Source of the DNA: Candidatus Woesearchaeota archaeon
GTDB lineage: Archaea; Nanobdellota; Nanobdellia; Woesearchaeales; GW2011-AR4
Direction of reading: 5' to 3'
Length of the DNA: 40,910 nt
Assembly: GCA_018303185.1 (NCBI GenBank)
Contig: JAGVYR010000067.1
Coordinates: 1 to 40,910 of the forward strand
Positions 15,267-22,024 of the stretch are shown piece by piece; position 1 is the stretch's first letter, and every line of letters begins with the position of its first letter. Made by a program: the position numbers and the translations under genes. Under the pieces are notes generated by a model. That model searched no databases. It saw only the letters and a program-made list of their open reading frames with translations, and was not told the origin of the DNA.

Positions 15267-17945
15267 ATGAAGCGCAAAATTCCGGCTTTTTTCGTTTTAT
15301 CAGTGCTTGCCTTCCCTGCAGCCTGTGCTTTTTCCCTTGCAGACCTCATAGCTTTGTTCGACTTTGATTTTTCTTCAAATGAGGCCAATGCCTCAAATTT
15401 TACCGATTATATGGCTGATAAGGATGGGAATGGGGTTAATGATACCCTTATGATTGAATTCGACGCTGAAGGAAGCCCCGGCGATTATATCTTTTCTGTA
15501 AGCATTGCCGCCAATGGAGCTGCTTATTCAAATGAAACGAACAGGAGCATTGCTTCAGGGATAAAGCGGATTAACGCGACATTTCCTTCTTCTGTGCTGG
15601 CAGGAAGGAATTTCACCTATTCTGTGAAAATATTTGACAGCGAATTTAACCTTAAGCTTGAGAGGAATAATATTGCTTCGGGTAATTACCGGAATTATGA
15701 AAAGGGAATCAGGGTATTAAATGTGACTGACAAATTTTCAGGCGGCTCGCTGCTTCTTAATATAACAATGAATATAACCTATAATTCAGCCTTTGCGGCT
15801 GAGGCGTACCTTAAATACAATGATTCATTTATCTTTTCATCCAGCGAAAAAAACCTTACGGAAGGGGCAAACAGCATAGCAATTTACTTTGGCAATGAAA
15901 CCATTGCCTCAACAAGGTATTCGGGAAAATACAACCTGACTTCAGTGAGCGTCAACGGAATTTTCACCGCAATGGCCTATGAAACCGATTATTATGATTA
16001 TCTGGATTTTGCGCAGGGCTCGATGCTCACGGGATTTTCTGAAGAGCCTTTGGATTCCGACGGAGACGGCTTGAATGATGCATTAAATATAATATCCGAT
16101 ATTGAAGTAAAACAAGGCGGAAATTACAATATCGAGATAATCCTTGCGGATTCTTTTGGAAATTATATTGGGAAAAAGGCCGCATCAGCCGCATCAAATT
16201 CCGGGCAGAGGAGCATAACGGTGGCTTTCAATGGATCCTCTATATACTCAAGGAAGCTTAACGGGCCCTACATTGTGTCAAGCGCAAAATTATTTTCTGA
16301 AAATAAGGCTGAAGATGCTGTTTATGATGCTTATGCCACTGCCTATTACAATTACACAAACTTTGAAAAGCCGCCGCTGCCTGACCTTTCAGTTTCAATG
16401 TCCACTGACGGCAGGAATAATTACGGCTCGCAGGATTTCACTGTTCACGTGAAGATGAACAATTCAGGAAGCAGGGCCGCATTCAGCAGCTTCTTTGAGG
16501 TTTTTTCCAATGGCTCTTTTTCTTCAAATATTTCCAAAGGGATAATGAAAGCAGGGGAAATTATCGAGGCAGCTTACAATATTTCATCAGCTTTTGATAT
16601 AGAATTCACTGCGATTGCGGACATAAACGATTTTGTCGAGGAAAATAATGAGGAAAATAATTTTGCAAGGAAGGCACTAAGGATAAATAAGGCTCCAAGG
16701 CTGAAAAGAATTAATGGCATATCCGTTAACGAAACCGATGAAATAAGCATATCAATAAACTCATCAGATTCAAACAATGATGCCCTTTCCATTTATTCCA
16801 ACATCTCTGATTTTGAAATAAAAAACAGAACACTTTACTGGAAAACCACAACAATGGACGCAGGGCATTATGCGGCAATGGTTAATGTTTCCGACGGCTA
16901 TCTTTCCAATGCTTCGTTTTTCATGGTAGATATCATTGACAGGAAGGAGATCGACAATGATGACGACGGCGTAAATGACTCCCTTGATGCGGTTGCGGGC
17001 AATGAGAAATCCGTTAACACTACTATTCAAAATATCTCGCTGAGCCTTGGCGGCTCCTCAAACCTTTCAAGAGTCTTTCAGGGAGTGCATGAGCTGAGAT
17101 TTTTTGAAGGAAATAAGACGCTGCTCAGGCTGAGCCTTAATCTTTCAGAGACAAAAATCAATTTTTCAAAAGTAAGGATTGAGAGGCAGCAGGGGAACTC
17201 CACAGGATACATATTGTTCAGCGGAATATCCCTTCCGTCGGGAAGGACAAAAGCGCTCTTCATGGACAAGATGAACGAATCTGAAAACGGCGTGTGCATA
17301 AAGGATGCAGGCATAACTTCCATAGCTGAAGTAAGCAATGGCTGCACTGCAGCGGATGAGTTCAGGGTTGAATGCGACAACACAACCCAAGAGGGATATA
17401 CTTGCACATATAATTCAAGCATAGGAAAATATGAGATAAACGGATTAAAGCACTCGGGAATAAGGCAGATGGATTACCAAAAGCCCTCTTCTGAAAGCAG
17501 CCCTTTGCCGGACTCGGGAGGCTCCGGAAGGTGCATTCCTGACTGGTATTGCAATGAATGGAGCATTTGCATCAATGGGTTTGAAGCAAGGGAATGTTCT
17601 GATTTGAAGAACTGCAATGCTGCTATAGGAAAGCCTGAAACTTTGAGGGAATGTACTGGGACAGAAAGCAGCGAGGAAGGCATTGAAGGGGATTACAGCA
17701 GAGTAAACAATATCAAAATCAATAATGGAACAAATAATAATCAAAATAATAAAAACGAAAAAAATGCCGGCAAAGGCCCCATAACTGAAGGCGCAAGAAG
17801 CCCAATAGTCAGAATAACCGGCTGGGCTGTTGCAAATTATGAAAATACGGACAAAGGAATCGGTTTTTCCGTATTGGCTTTTGAGGTTGCTGTCGGCATG
17901 CTTCTTTACATGGCATACAGGAAGCGCCTAAAAACGTTTAAATAA
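15267..17945 (+). CDS. Large exported, C-terminally anchored surface protein with Ca-binding repeats
   Basis: A signal peptide (MKRKIPAFFVLSVLAFPAAC) starts the 892-residue protein, and one membrane helix near the end (about 866-885) followed by KRLKTFK anchors it, so nearly all of it is outside the cell. Acidic thrombospondin type-3-like loops recur (DKDGNGVNDT near 51, SDGDGLNDA near 268, DNDDDGVNDS near 567) and probably bind calcium. Between them are Ig/CARDB-like beta domains. A Cys/Trp-rich module (WYCNEWSICINGFEARECS) resembles a thrombospondin type-1 repeat, and an Asn-rich linker follows. N-x-S/T sequons are very frequent, suggesting heavy N-glycosylation. A role in the cell envelope or in adhesion is likely; which one cannot be told. 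Confidence 0.75.
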   Translation: MKRKIPAFFVLSVLAFPAACAFSLADLIALFDFDFSSNEANASNFTDYMADKDGNGVNDTLMIEFDAEGSPGDYIFSVSIAANGAAYSNETNRSIASGIKRINATFPSSVLAGRNFTYSVKIFDSEFNLKLERNNIASGNYRNYEKGIRVLNVTDKFSGGSLLLNITMNITYNSAFAAEAYLKYNDSFIFSSSEKNLTEGANSIAIYFGNETIASTRYSGKYNLTSVSVNGIFTAMAYETDYYDYLDFAQGSMLTGFSEEPLDSDGDGLNDALNIISDIEVKQGGNYNIEIILADSFGNYIGKKAASAASNSGQRSITVAFNGSSIYSRKLNGPYIVSSAKLFSENKAEDAVYDAYATAYYNYTNFEKPPLPDLSVSMSTDGRNNYGSQDFTVHVKMNNSGSRAAFSSFFEVFSNGSFSSNISKGIMKAGEIIEAAYNISSAFDIEFTAIADINDFVEENNEENNFARKALRINKAPRLKRINGISVNETDEISISINSSDSNNDALSIYSNISDFEIKNRTLYWKTTTMDAGHYAAMVNVSDGYLSNASFFMVDIIDRKEIDNDDDGVNDSLDAVAGNEKSVNTTIQNISLSLGGSSNLSRVFQGVHELRFFEGNKTLLRLSLNLSETKINFSKVRIERQQGNSTGYILFSGISLPSGRTKALFMDKMNESENGVCIKDAGITSIAEVSNGCTAADEFRVECDNTTQEGYTCTYNSSIGKYEINGLKHSGIRQMDYQKPSSESSPLPDSGGSGRCIPDWYCNEWSICINGFEARECSDLKNCNAAIGKPETLRECTGTESSEEGIEGDYSRVNNIKINNGTNNNQNNKNEKNAGKGPITEGARSPIVRITGWAVANYENTDKGIGFSVLAFEVAVGMLLYMAYRKRLKTFK

Positions 17946-17968
17946 TGCAGTCCTGTCCCATATCTTAC

Positions 17969-18075
17969 GGGGCTGTAGTGTAACTTGGTATCACTCTACC
18001 TTGGGGCAATCCTCAACTCCTTGCAAGGGAGATTCCAGAGTGGTAGCAATCCGTGTTCAAATCATGGCAGCCCCA
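17969..18075 (+). tRNA. tRNA-Pro(GGG) with a 34-nt canonical intron
   Basis: The acceptor stem GGGGCTG/CAGCCCC (17969-17975, 18068-18074) has discriminator A18075. The T-arm is CCGTG-TTCAAAT-CATGG, and the anticodon stem CTACC/GGTAG flanks TTGGGG, giving anticodon GGG at 18003-18005. The intron is 18007-18040, between positions 37 and 38. The bulge-helix-bulge is clear: central helix TTGG/CCAG, 3-nt bulges GGC and AGT cut as GG^C and AG^T, and inner helix AATC/GATT. Confidence 0.92.
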
Positions 18076-18085
18076 CTTCTTAGTA

Positions 18086-18092
18086 TTTTTTT
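18086..18092 (+). terminator. Oligo-T terminator after tRNA-Pro
   Basis: Seven T residues follow the tRNA 3' end by ten bases, matching archaeal T-run termination. Confidence 0.5.
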
Positions 18093-18110
18093 GAGTTCCA
18101 TCGCGCCATA

Positions 18111-18268
18111 GGTGGCGGTGCGACGGTTTTCTGCGAAAACCTGCTCGGCATTCCTTTGGAATCCCTGCCTCGCCGCACGCCACAATGGCGCTGGCTTGAC
18201 GGGGGACGCCCCCTGCGAGGGTAGCAGGCGAGTAGCGAAGCTGCGACAGCCGCCTTTTGTGGCGTGCG
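18111..18268. ncRNA. GC-rich structured element A (candidate ncRNA or palindromic mobile remnant)
   Basis: This stretch is far more GC-rich than its surroundings. Its 3' part is bounded by a perfect 11-bp inverted repeat (CGCACGCCACA at 18174-18184, TGTGGCGTGCG at 18258-18268). The left arm can instead pair upstream with GTGGCGGTGCG around 18111, so two folds exclude each other. Local hairpins include GGTTTTC-TGC-GAAAACC and an ATTCC/GGAAT stem. Inside is TGACGGGGGACGCCC (18197-18211), close to a motif in the other two elements, and CAGGCGAG followed by GCGAAGC. A 73-codon plus frame crosses it but looks like chance. Confidence 0.5.
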
Positions 18269-18389
18269 AGGATTTTATTAGGGCTTATGCGGCCTTATGC
18301 AACTTCCCAACGATATCAACAAATCTTATTTAGCAACATTTAAATAGTAGTTTAATCAGTGCTGAATAGTAAAAGTGGTGGTAAGAGGC

Positions 18390-19823
18390 ATGGACAAAGG
18401 CGTAAAATTGATTCTGTTAGCTGTTTTGGTAGCGGTATCAGCAGCCTCTGCCTATGCCGCGCCTTCTTTTGAGCCAAAGGCTGTTGCCGTGAAGGATGAT
18501 ATCATTGTAAACGAGCCTGCAGAGTTCACTTTCGAGATATACAACAGTCTTGATACCATGCAAGAATTCAGGCTGTCCACGCTTGACTACCCTTTCTGGG
18601 GCATAAGGACAGAGCCTTTGATAAATCCCATAACCCTCACAGTAGCGCCAAAATCAAACAACAGCATCGGCATTCTTGTGGATGCCCTCCATATAACCCA
18701 GATAGGCGCTTATGTTGTCACGATAACTGTCGAATCCCTCAACACCGGAGAGAAGATATCGGTTCCTGTGCAGGTGGGGATAAAATCAACTGATCCTCTG
18801 ATTGGGGGCTATGTCCCGACTGTCATTACAAGTGTGAGCGTTCCTGCCCGGATGGACCCGAGGGAAGACGTCCCGATAAAGGTGCATTTGAGCAACCAAA
18901 ATCCCGTTGATTACGATGACATGGTTGTGAGGATTGAGAGCGAGCATTTCAATGATGTGATTGACTATACTCTGGGGCCGAGGGAGGAAAAGGATATCTC
19001 CCTCACAAAGAAAATCGACCCATTGTCGAGCCCGCAGAAAGGCAGGCTTTCTGTCACAATATACAAGGGCGACAGGATTGTCGTCAACACCATAACAAAG
19101 CCATATGAAATTATTGAATACAAGACGTTCACCCAGAAAGAAAAATCAAGCGGCTTCCTCAGCTCAAGAACCATGTATGAATTCCTGTCCAACAACAAGT
19201 ACTATTCAGGCCAGATTAAAGTTCCGACAACATTCATGCGCTCGCTTTTCACCACGACAAGCCCCCAGTCAGAAAAACTGGCAGAGGGCGGAAAGCGCTA
19301 CATCCTTTGGGACATCAGGCTTGAAGGCGCCAATACCATGGCAATGGAGAAGAAGGAAAACTTCCTGCCCCTCTTTGTGATAATCGTGCTGGTGATCGCT
19401 TTGAGCCTGTTCTATTACTTCTTCAGGAGCCCGCTGCTTATACTTAAGGAAGCTGCAAATGTCACGAAAGAAGAGGGCGGAATTTCAGGCATGAAGGTTG
19501 TGCTTCGCTTAAGGAACAGGGGCAAGTTCCAGCTTAAAGAAATAAGGATAACTGAGCAGGTGCCCTACCTTGTCCAGGTTGAGAAGGAAGTCTCAATAGG
19601 GACGCTGCAGCCCCAGAATCTTGTGAGGCAGGAAAAGAGAGAAACGCTTGTCCAGTGGCTTGTTGACAGCCTCGACCCCGGCGAAGAGAGGGTATTGACT
19701 TACAGGGTAAGCACAAAACTTCCTATTCTAGGCAGCTTTTCACTGGCAGCAGCATCGGCAAAATTCACGCAGGAAGGGAAAGAATTGGCTTCTTCTTCGA
19801 ATAGGCTGGCTGTTGAGATTTGA
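18390..19823 (+). CDS. Exported NEW3/CARDB-type protein with a C-terminal membrane helix
   Basis: A signal peptide (residues 1-23, GVKLILLAVLVAVSAASAYA) is followed by about 300 residues of beta-rich extracellular domains. These contain FEIYNSLDTMQEFRLST and IPVKVHLSNQNPVDYDDMVV-like strands, as in NEW3 or CARDB domains. A membrane helix (about 332-350, FLPLFVIIVLVIALSLFYYF) then leads to a cytosolic beta domain of about 125 residues (GMKVVLRLRNRGKFQLKEIRI). The ATG was chosen over a GTG five codons upstream because it starts a normal signal sequence and follows AAGAGG. A TATA-like CATTTAAATA lies at 18339-18348. It may be a cell-envelope or secretion accessory protein. Confidence 0.7.
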   Translation: MDKGVKLILLAVLVAVSAASAYAAPSFEPKAVAVKDDIIVNEPAEFTFEIYNSLDTMQEFRLSTLDYPFWGIRTEPLINPITLTVAPKSNNSIGILVDALHITQIGAYVVTITVESLNTGEKISVPVQVGIKSTDPLIGGYVPTVITSVSVPARMDPREDVPIKVHLSNQNPVDYDDMVVRIESEHFNDVIDYTLGPREEKDISLTKKIDPLSSPQKGRLSVTIYKGDRIVVNTITKPYEIIEYKTFTQKEKSSGFLSSRTMYEFLSNNKYYSGQIKVPTTFMRSLFTTTSPQSEKLAEGGKRYILWDIRLEGANTMAMEKKENFLPLFVIIVLVIALSLFYYFFRSPLLILKEAANVTKEEGGISGMKVVLRLRNRGKFQLKEIRITEQVPYLVQVEKEVSIGTLQPQNLVRQEKRETLVQWLVDSLDPGEERVLTYRVSTKLPILGSFSLAAASAKFTQEGKELASSSNRLAVEI

Positions 19824-19838
19824 TTCTTATTGTCATTC

Positions 19839-19991
19839 GGCTCTGTAGAAAATAAGCATAGTGCCAATTTGCGAGCCTTGTTTAAAGCTCATCAAGCATG
19901 ACAGGGGATGCCCTATGGGATGGCATGCCTGTGAAAAGCTCATTCAGGCGAGCAGGCACTATGCGAGCGAAGCGAGATTTTCTACAGGGCC
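19839..19991. ncRNA. Structured element B with 15-bp plus 10-bp terminal stem (candidate ncRNA or mobile remnant)
   Basis: The outer stem pairs 19839-19853 with 19977-19991 (15 bp, one G-U). The inner stem pairs GCATAGTGCC (19856-19865) with GGCACTATGC (19955-19964), a perfect 10 bp. Inside are a GAGC/GCTC hairpin, an ACAGG/CCTGT stem with an ATGCC/GGCAT helix, the shared TGACAGGGGATGCCC (19899-19913), TTTGCGAG near the left arm, and CAGGCGAG and GCGAAGC near the right. No frame is convincing. It follows the surface-protein gene by 15 bp and could also be its 3' end structure. Confidence 0.55.
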
Positions 19992-20038
19992 TTGTTATTC
20001 GTTATATTTATAAATCAGGTATAAAACCATAATTTCAT

Positions 20039-20193
20039 CCCCACCTAGCTCAACGGCAGAGCGTTCGGCTGTAGATAAATTCGCTATTCGACTCTGCATC
20101 AGCATGGGATGAAAAATAGACAGCTGAGCCCGAAAGGTTCCTGGAGAATCGATTGAAGAGTTGGTTCGGGAAATTCAAATCCGGGGGTGGGGA
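20039..20193 (+). tRNA. tRNA-Tyr(GTA) with two introns, one in the T-arm
   Basis: The acceptor stem is CCCCACC/GGTGGGG (20039-20045, 20186-20192) with A20193. The D-arm is GCTC-AACGGCA-GAGC, the anticodon stem TTCGG/CCGAA and the anticodon GTA (20071-20073). Intron 1 (about 20075-20128, roughly 54 nt) follows position 37; its bulge-helix-bulge is imperfect, so the boundaries may shift. Intron 2 (20145-20173, 29 nt) splits the T-arm between 53 and 54. It has a clean bulge-helix-bulge: central helix TCCT/GGGA, bulges GGA and AAT cut GG^A and AA^T, inner helix GAATC/GGTTC. Removal restores CCTGG-TTCAAAT-CCGGG exactly. Confidence 0.88.
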
Positions 20194-20266
20194 TGTTTTT
20201 CTTAAACTCTTGCTAGCCTGCAAGGCAATTAGAACAAAAGAAGACAATACACAGTATCTAGCACAA

Positions 20267-20310
20267 ATAATAGGGGCTGTTAATTTTTAATATCAATTAG
20301 CCCCTATTAT
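20267..20310. terminator. Strong stem-loop, 12-bp perfect stem
   Basis: ATAATAGGGGCT (20267-20278) pairs perfectly with AGCCCCTATTAT (20299-20310) around a 20-nt AT-rich loop. It stands next to a second hairpin at the 3' end of a broken minus-strand gene. It may be a terminator structure, or the end of a decayed mobile element. Confidence 0.5.
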
Positions 20311-20313
20311 GTT

Positions 20314-20354
20314 CGAAAGGCCTAACAAATGCTATTAAAAACTTAGGTCTTTCG
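20314..20354. terminator. Second stem-loop, 12-bp stem with one mismatch
   Basis: CGAAAGGCCTAA (20314-20325) pairs with TTAGGTCTTTCG (20343-20354), 11 of 12 positions. It lies directly against the stop codon of the minus-strand remnant and three bases from the first hairpin. Confidence 0.5.
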
Positions 20355-20647
20355 TTATAGGAATGAATTGTAGTACATCTCAGTTAGGTTTCTTAGAGCA
20401 TATTCTTTCACTTTCGCTGGACTCTTCTGCTTTTGAATAGTAGGGTTGTCAAAGCTGAATTGATCCACATTTTCTGGCTCCAAAATACATCCCATTAGTA
20501 TCAATGTAGAACGATATTTATTTTCGTTGATAAGACGAATTTGCAAATCAATCTTTCCCTTTTGGTCTAAAAGATGCTTGACGTAACCGCCAATAACGCC
20601 TCAAATTCCTAATGCTCCAATAACTGATATAACACTTCAGCGCTCAT
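20355..20647 (-). pseudogene. Disrupted small gene with intact leaderless promoter
   Basis: A TATA box (AAATTTATATTAAAA on this strand, centred near 20673) lies about 26 bp before an ATG at 20647. That frame (MSAEVLYQLLEH) stops after 12 codons. Another frame then carries a membrane-like ISVIGALGI, a TGA, GVIGGYVKHLLDQKGKIDLQ and a 63-codon open stretch ending LRNLTEMYYNSFL. The simplest reading is a small one-helix membrane protein broken by a frameshift plus a nonsense change. It could also be chance frames downstream of a real promoter. No family is recognised. Confidence 0.35.
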
Positions 20648-20740
20648 ATCGAAGAGAATCTGAGCTTTTAATATAAATTTAATCCAAAATTTGTAGCCTG
20701 CCCTCTTGTGCAACTATGAAACGTCCTAATTAAGAAACAA

Positions 20741-20965
20741 TTACTTTAATTTCTCAAATTCCTCTGCAGTCAATTTGGCATCTTTAATAATTCTTAACAA
20801 TGTTCCTTTCTTCATTTCATCATGGAGCGGAACAGTCAGTTTGATGATTTTTTCGCCGTCAAATTTTTCCAGCCTAACATGGGAGCCTTTTTGCCTCGTT
20901 GCAATAAAGCCTACTCTCTTTAGCCTCCTTATAACATCAATTCCAGAAATCACTGGAAGCTTCAT
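20741..20965 (-). CDS. hicA: HicA family mRNA interferase toxin
   Basis: The 74-residue protein has the HicA double-stranded-RNA-binding-like fold: ISGIDVIRRLKRVGFIATRQKGSHVRL, with the catalytic His in GSH, then KLTVPLHDEMKKGTLLRIIKDAKLT. HicA cleaves mRNA when it is not bound by HicB. The gene overlaps the end of hicB by four nt (ATGA) and has no promoter of its own. The length is typical. Confidence 0.92.
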   Translation of the reverse strand: MKLPVISGIDVIRRLKRVGFIATRQKGSHVRLEKFDGEKIIKLTVPLHDEMKKGTLLRIIKDAKLTAEEFEKLK

Positions 20966-21162
20966 ACTGATACCTTGACCTGCTCCCCTTTAAACTCAAT
21001 GAGATCGTTTGTATCCGGCTCTAAATACAGCTCTACAGCTTCCTTTATGTTGTTCAATGCTTCTTCCTTTGTTTCCCCTTGGGAGGTACAGCCCGGCAAA
21101 GATGGCACATAAACCGCAAAGCCGCCCTCTTCCTGAGGCTCTAATATCACGGTCAATTTCAT
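20962..21162 (-). CDS. hicB: HicB family antitoxin
   Basis: The 66-residue protein shows the partial RNase H-like HicB core: LTVILEPQEEGGFAVYVPSLPGCTSQGETKEEALNNIKEAVELYLE. There is no added DNA-binding domain after it, so repression may need another factor or the HicAB complex. An open extension of 20 codons upstream is rejected because the TATA box (CTTATATTTAAAG region, 21184-21196) lies 28 bp before this ATG. Antitoxin precedes toxin on the minus strand, between tRNA-Tyr and tRNA-Asp. Confidence 0.92.
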   Translation of the reverse strand: MKLTVILEPQEEGGFAVYVPSLPGCTSQGETKEEALNNIKEAVELYLEPDTNDLIEFKGEQVKVSV

Positions 21163-21222
21163 CTTATACCTTAAATTGGCTTGCTTATATTTAAAGATGC
21201 TGTTTTTGCCTACTACTCTCAA

Positions 21223-21470
21223 TTATCCACCCAAACACCGAAATCTTTATATATAAACTATCCCCAGGAAAGCAGTAGCTGTTTCTTGTAAAGAGCTTAA
21301 AATAGATGCAGAAGGCTAAAACACGCTGAAAAATGGCAGAAAATCCGCAAGATTTATAAATAACCTCCTTTTCCGGAATGTAATGGGTGAGAGTCTTTCT
21401 TTAGGCTATATGCTATAATTCCAATAGTTTAGCAGCTTAGAAGGAGACATCTATGCCATCCGATGCAGAT
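21223..21470 (+). other. Gap before the tRNA-Asp gene
   Basis: No gene is seen. A TATA-like GATTTATAAATA around 21350-21361 and a second AT-rich element near 21408-21416 could drive the tRNA-Asp/tRNA-Lys/RNA polymerase transcript. I see no box C/D or other recognisable small RNA here. Confidence 0.4.
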
Positions 21471-21609
21471 GCCCTGGTAGTGTAGCCTGGCATGGCACCC
21501 ACTAAAAGGGTGCTGCAGCAACTATCACGCAGCCCTGTCACGGCTGCGACCCGGGTTCAAAACAGCTGGTTATAATCACAGCCAGGTGCTGAAAGTCCCG
21601 GCCAGGGCG
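21471..21609 (+). tRNA. tRNA-Asp(GTC) with two non-canonical introns
   Basis: The acceptor is GCCCTGG/CCAGGGC (21471-21477, 21602-21608) plus G21609. The anticodon arm is uninterrupted: CAGCC-CTGTCAC-GGCTG, anticodon 21537-21539. Intron 1 is about 21499-21528 (30 nt) at 25/26, with central helix ATGG/CTAT and identical CAC bulges on both sides. Intron 2 is 21562-21595 (34 nt) at 59/60, with central helix TTCA/TGAA and bulges AAA and AGT cut AA^A and AG^T; its inner helix is imperfect. Removing both gives a regular cloverleaf with T-arm CCGGG-TTCAAAT-CCCGG. Confidence 0.88.
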
Positions 21610-21626
21610 TTTATTATCACGCTACC

Positions 21627-21759
21627 GGGCCGGTAGCTCAGCCTGGATCCCCGAAGAGGGCGATAGAGCACTGCACTTTTAGCAGGCACTGGTAAATCAG
21701 GATAAACCGAGATGCCGAAGGCAATGCAGTGGTCGCGAGTTCGAATCTCGTCCGGCCCA
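21627..21759 (+). tRNA. tRNA-Lys(TTT) with a 17-nt D-loop intron and a 42-nt canonical intron
   Basis: The acceptor is GGGCCGG/CCGGCCC (21627-21633, 21752-21758) plus A21759, and the T-arm is GCGAG-TTCGAAT-CTCGT. The D-loop is interrupted at 21647-21663. Central helix GCCT/GGGC and bulges GGA and GAT, cut GG^A and GA^T, leave AGCCTGGTA, a standard tRNA-Lys D-loop; the inner helix is very short. The anticodon stem CTGCA/TGCAG encloses CTTTTA with anticodon TTT (21678-21680). Intron 2 is 21682-21723, with central helix CTTT/AAGG, bulges TAG and CAA, and inner helix GGCA/TGCC. Confidence 0.9.
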
Positions 21760-21781
21760 TAATTATCAGCAGAGAAACAAA

Positions 21782-22024
21782 ATGAAGAAAAAATTTTCAC
21801 TCGACAAGCATTCGCTCATACCGAAGCACTCAAAGCTCAGCGAGAAGGAGAAAAAGGAGCTTTTTGAAAAATACAGCATTTCTGAGAAGGAGCTTCCGAA
21901 GATGTCAAAGAATGACGCGGCCATCCAGGGCCTTGGAGCGGCGCCGGGAGACATAATCAGGATTACAAGGCAGAGCTATACTGCAGGGGAATCATTTTTT
22001 TACAGGGTTGTTACAAATGTATAA
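21782..22024 (+). CDS. rpoH: RNA polymerase subunit H (Rpb5-like)
   Basis: The 80-residue protein is the archaeal counterpart of the C-terminal domain of eukaryotic RPB5, located near the downstream DNA channel. It contains KHSLIPKHSKLSEKEKKELFEKY and the conserved GAAPGDIIRITRQS. It begins 22 nt after the end of tRNA-Lys, leaving no room for a separate promoter with normal spacing, so a joint transcript with the tRNAs is likely. Its end overlaps the next start by eight nt. Confidence 0.95.
   Translation: MKKKFSLDKHSLIPKHSKLSEKEKKELFEKYSISEKELPKMSKNDAAIQGLGAAPGDIIRITRQSYTAGESFFYRVVTNV

Noticed and set aside
18197-18230. Resemblance of element A to the SRP RNA helix 8
   Set aside because: The diagnostic GGAAGG/AGCAGC asymmetric loop is not present, and the overall length and arms do not fit 7S RNA.
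18112-18333. A 73-codon plus-strand open frame across structured element A
   Set aside because: It lies over GC-rich inverted repeats, has no TATA box or Shine-Dalgarno at useful spacing, and its product is Arg/Ala/Cys-rich without family resemblance. It is best explained as chance.
20075-20128. Box C/D guide RNA inside the first tRNA-Tyr intron (GGATGAA and CTGA)
   Set aside because: The candidate C and D boxes are too close together and there is no C'/D' pair or guide of normal length.
20039-20193. tRNA-Tyr as a pseudogene because of the insertions
   Set aside because: All stems pair after removing the two inserts, and the second insert has precise bulge-helix-bulge cut sites, so functional introns are the better explanation.
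21576-21800. A minus-strand 74-codon frame across the tRNA-Asp/tRNA-Lys genes
   Set aside because: It reads through two well-supported tRNA genes on the opposite strand and contains the usual chance peptide of tRNA complements.
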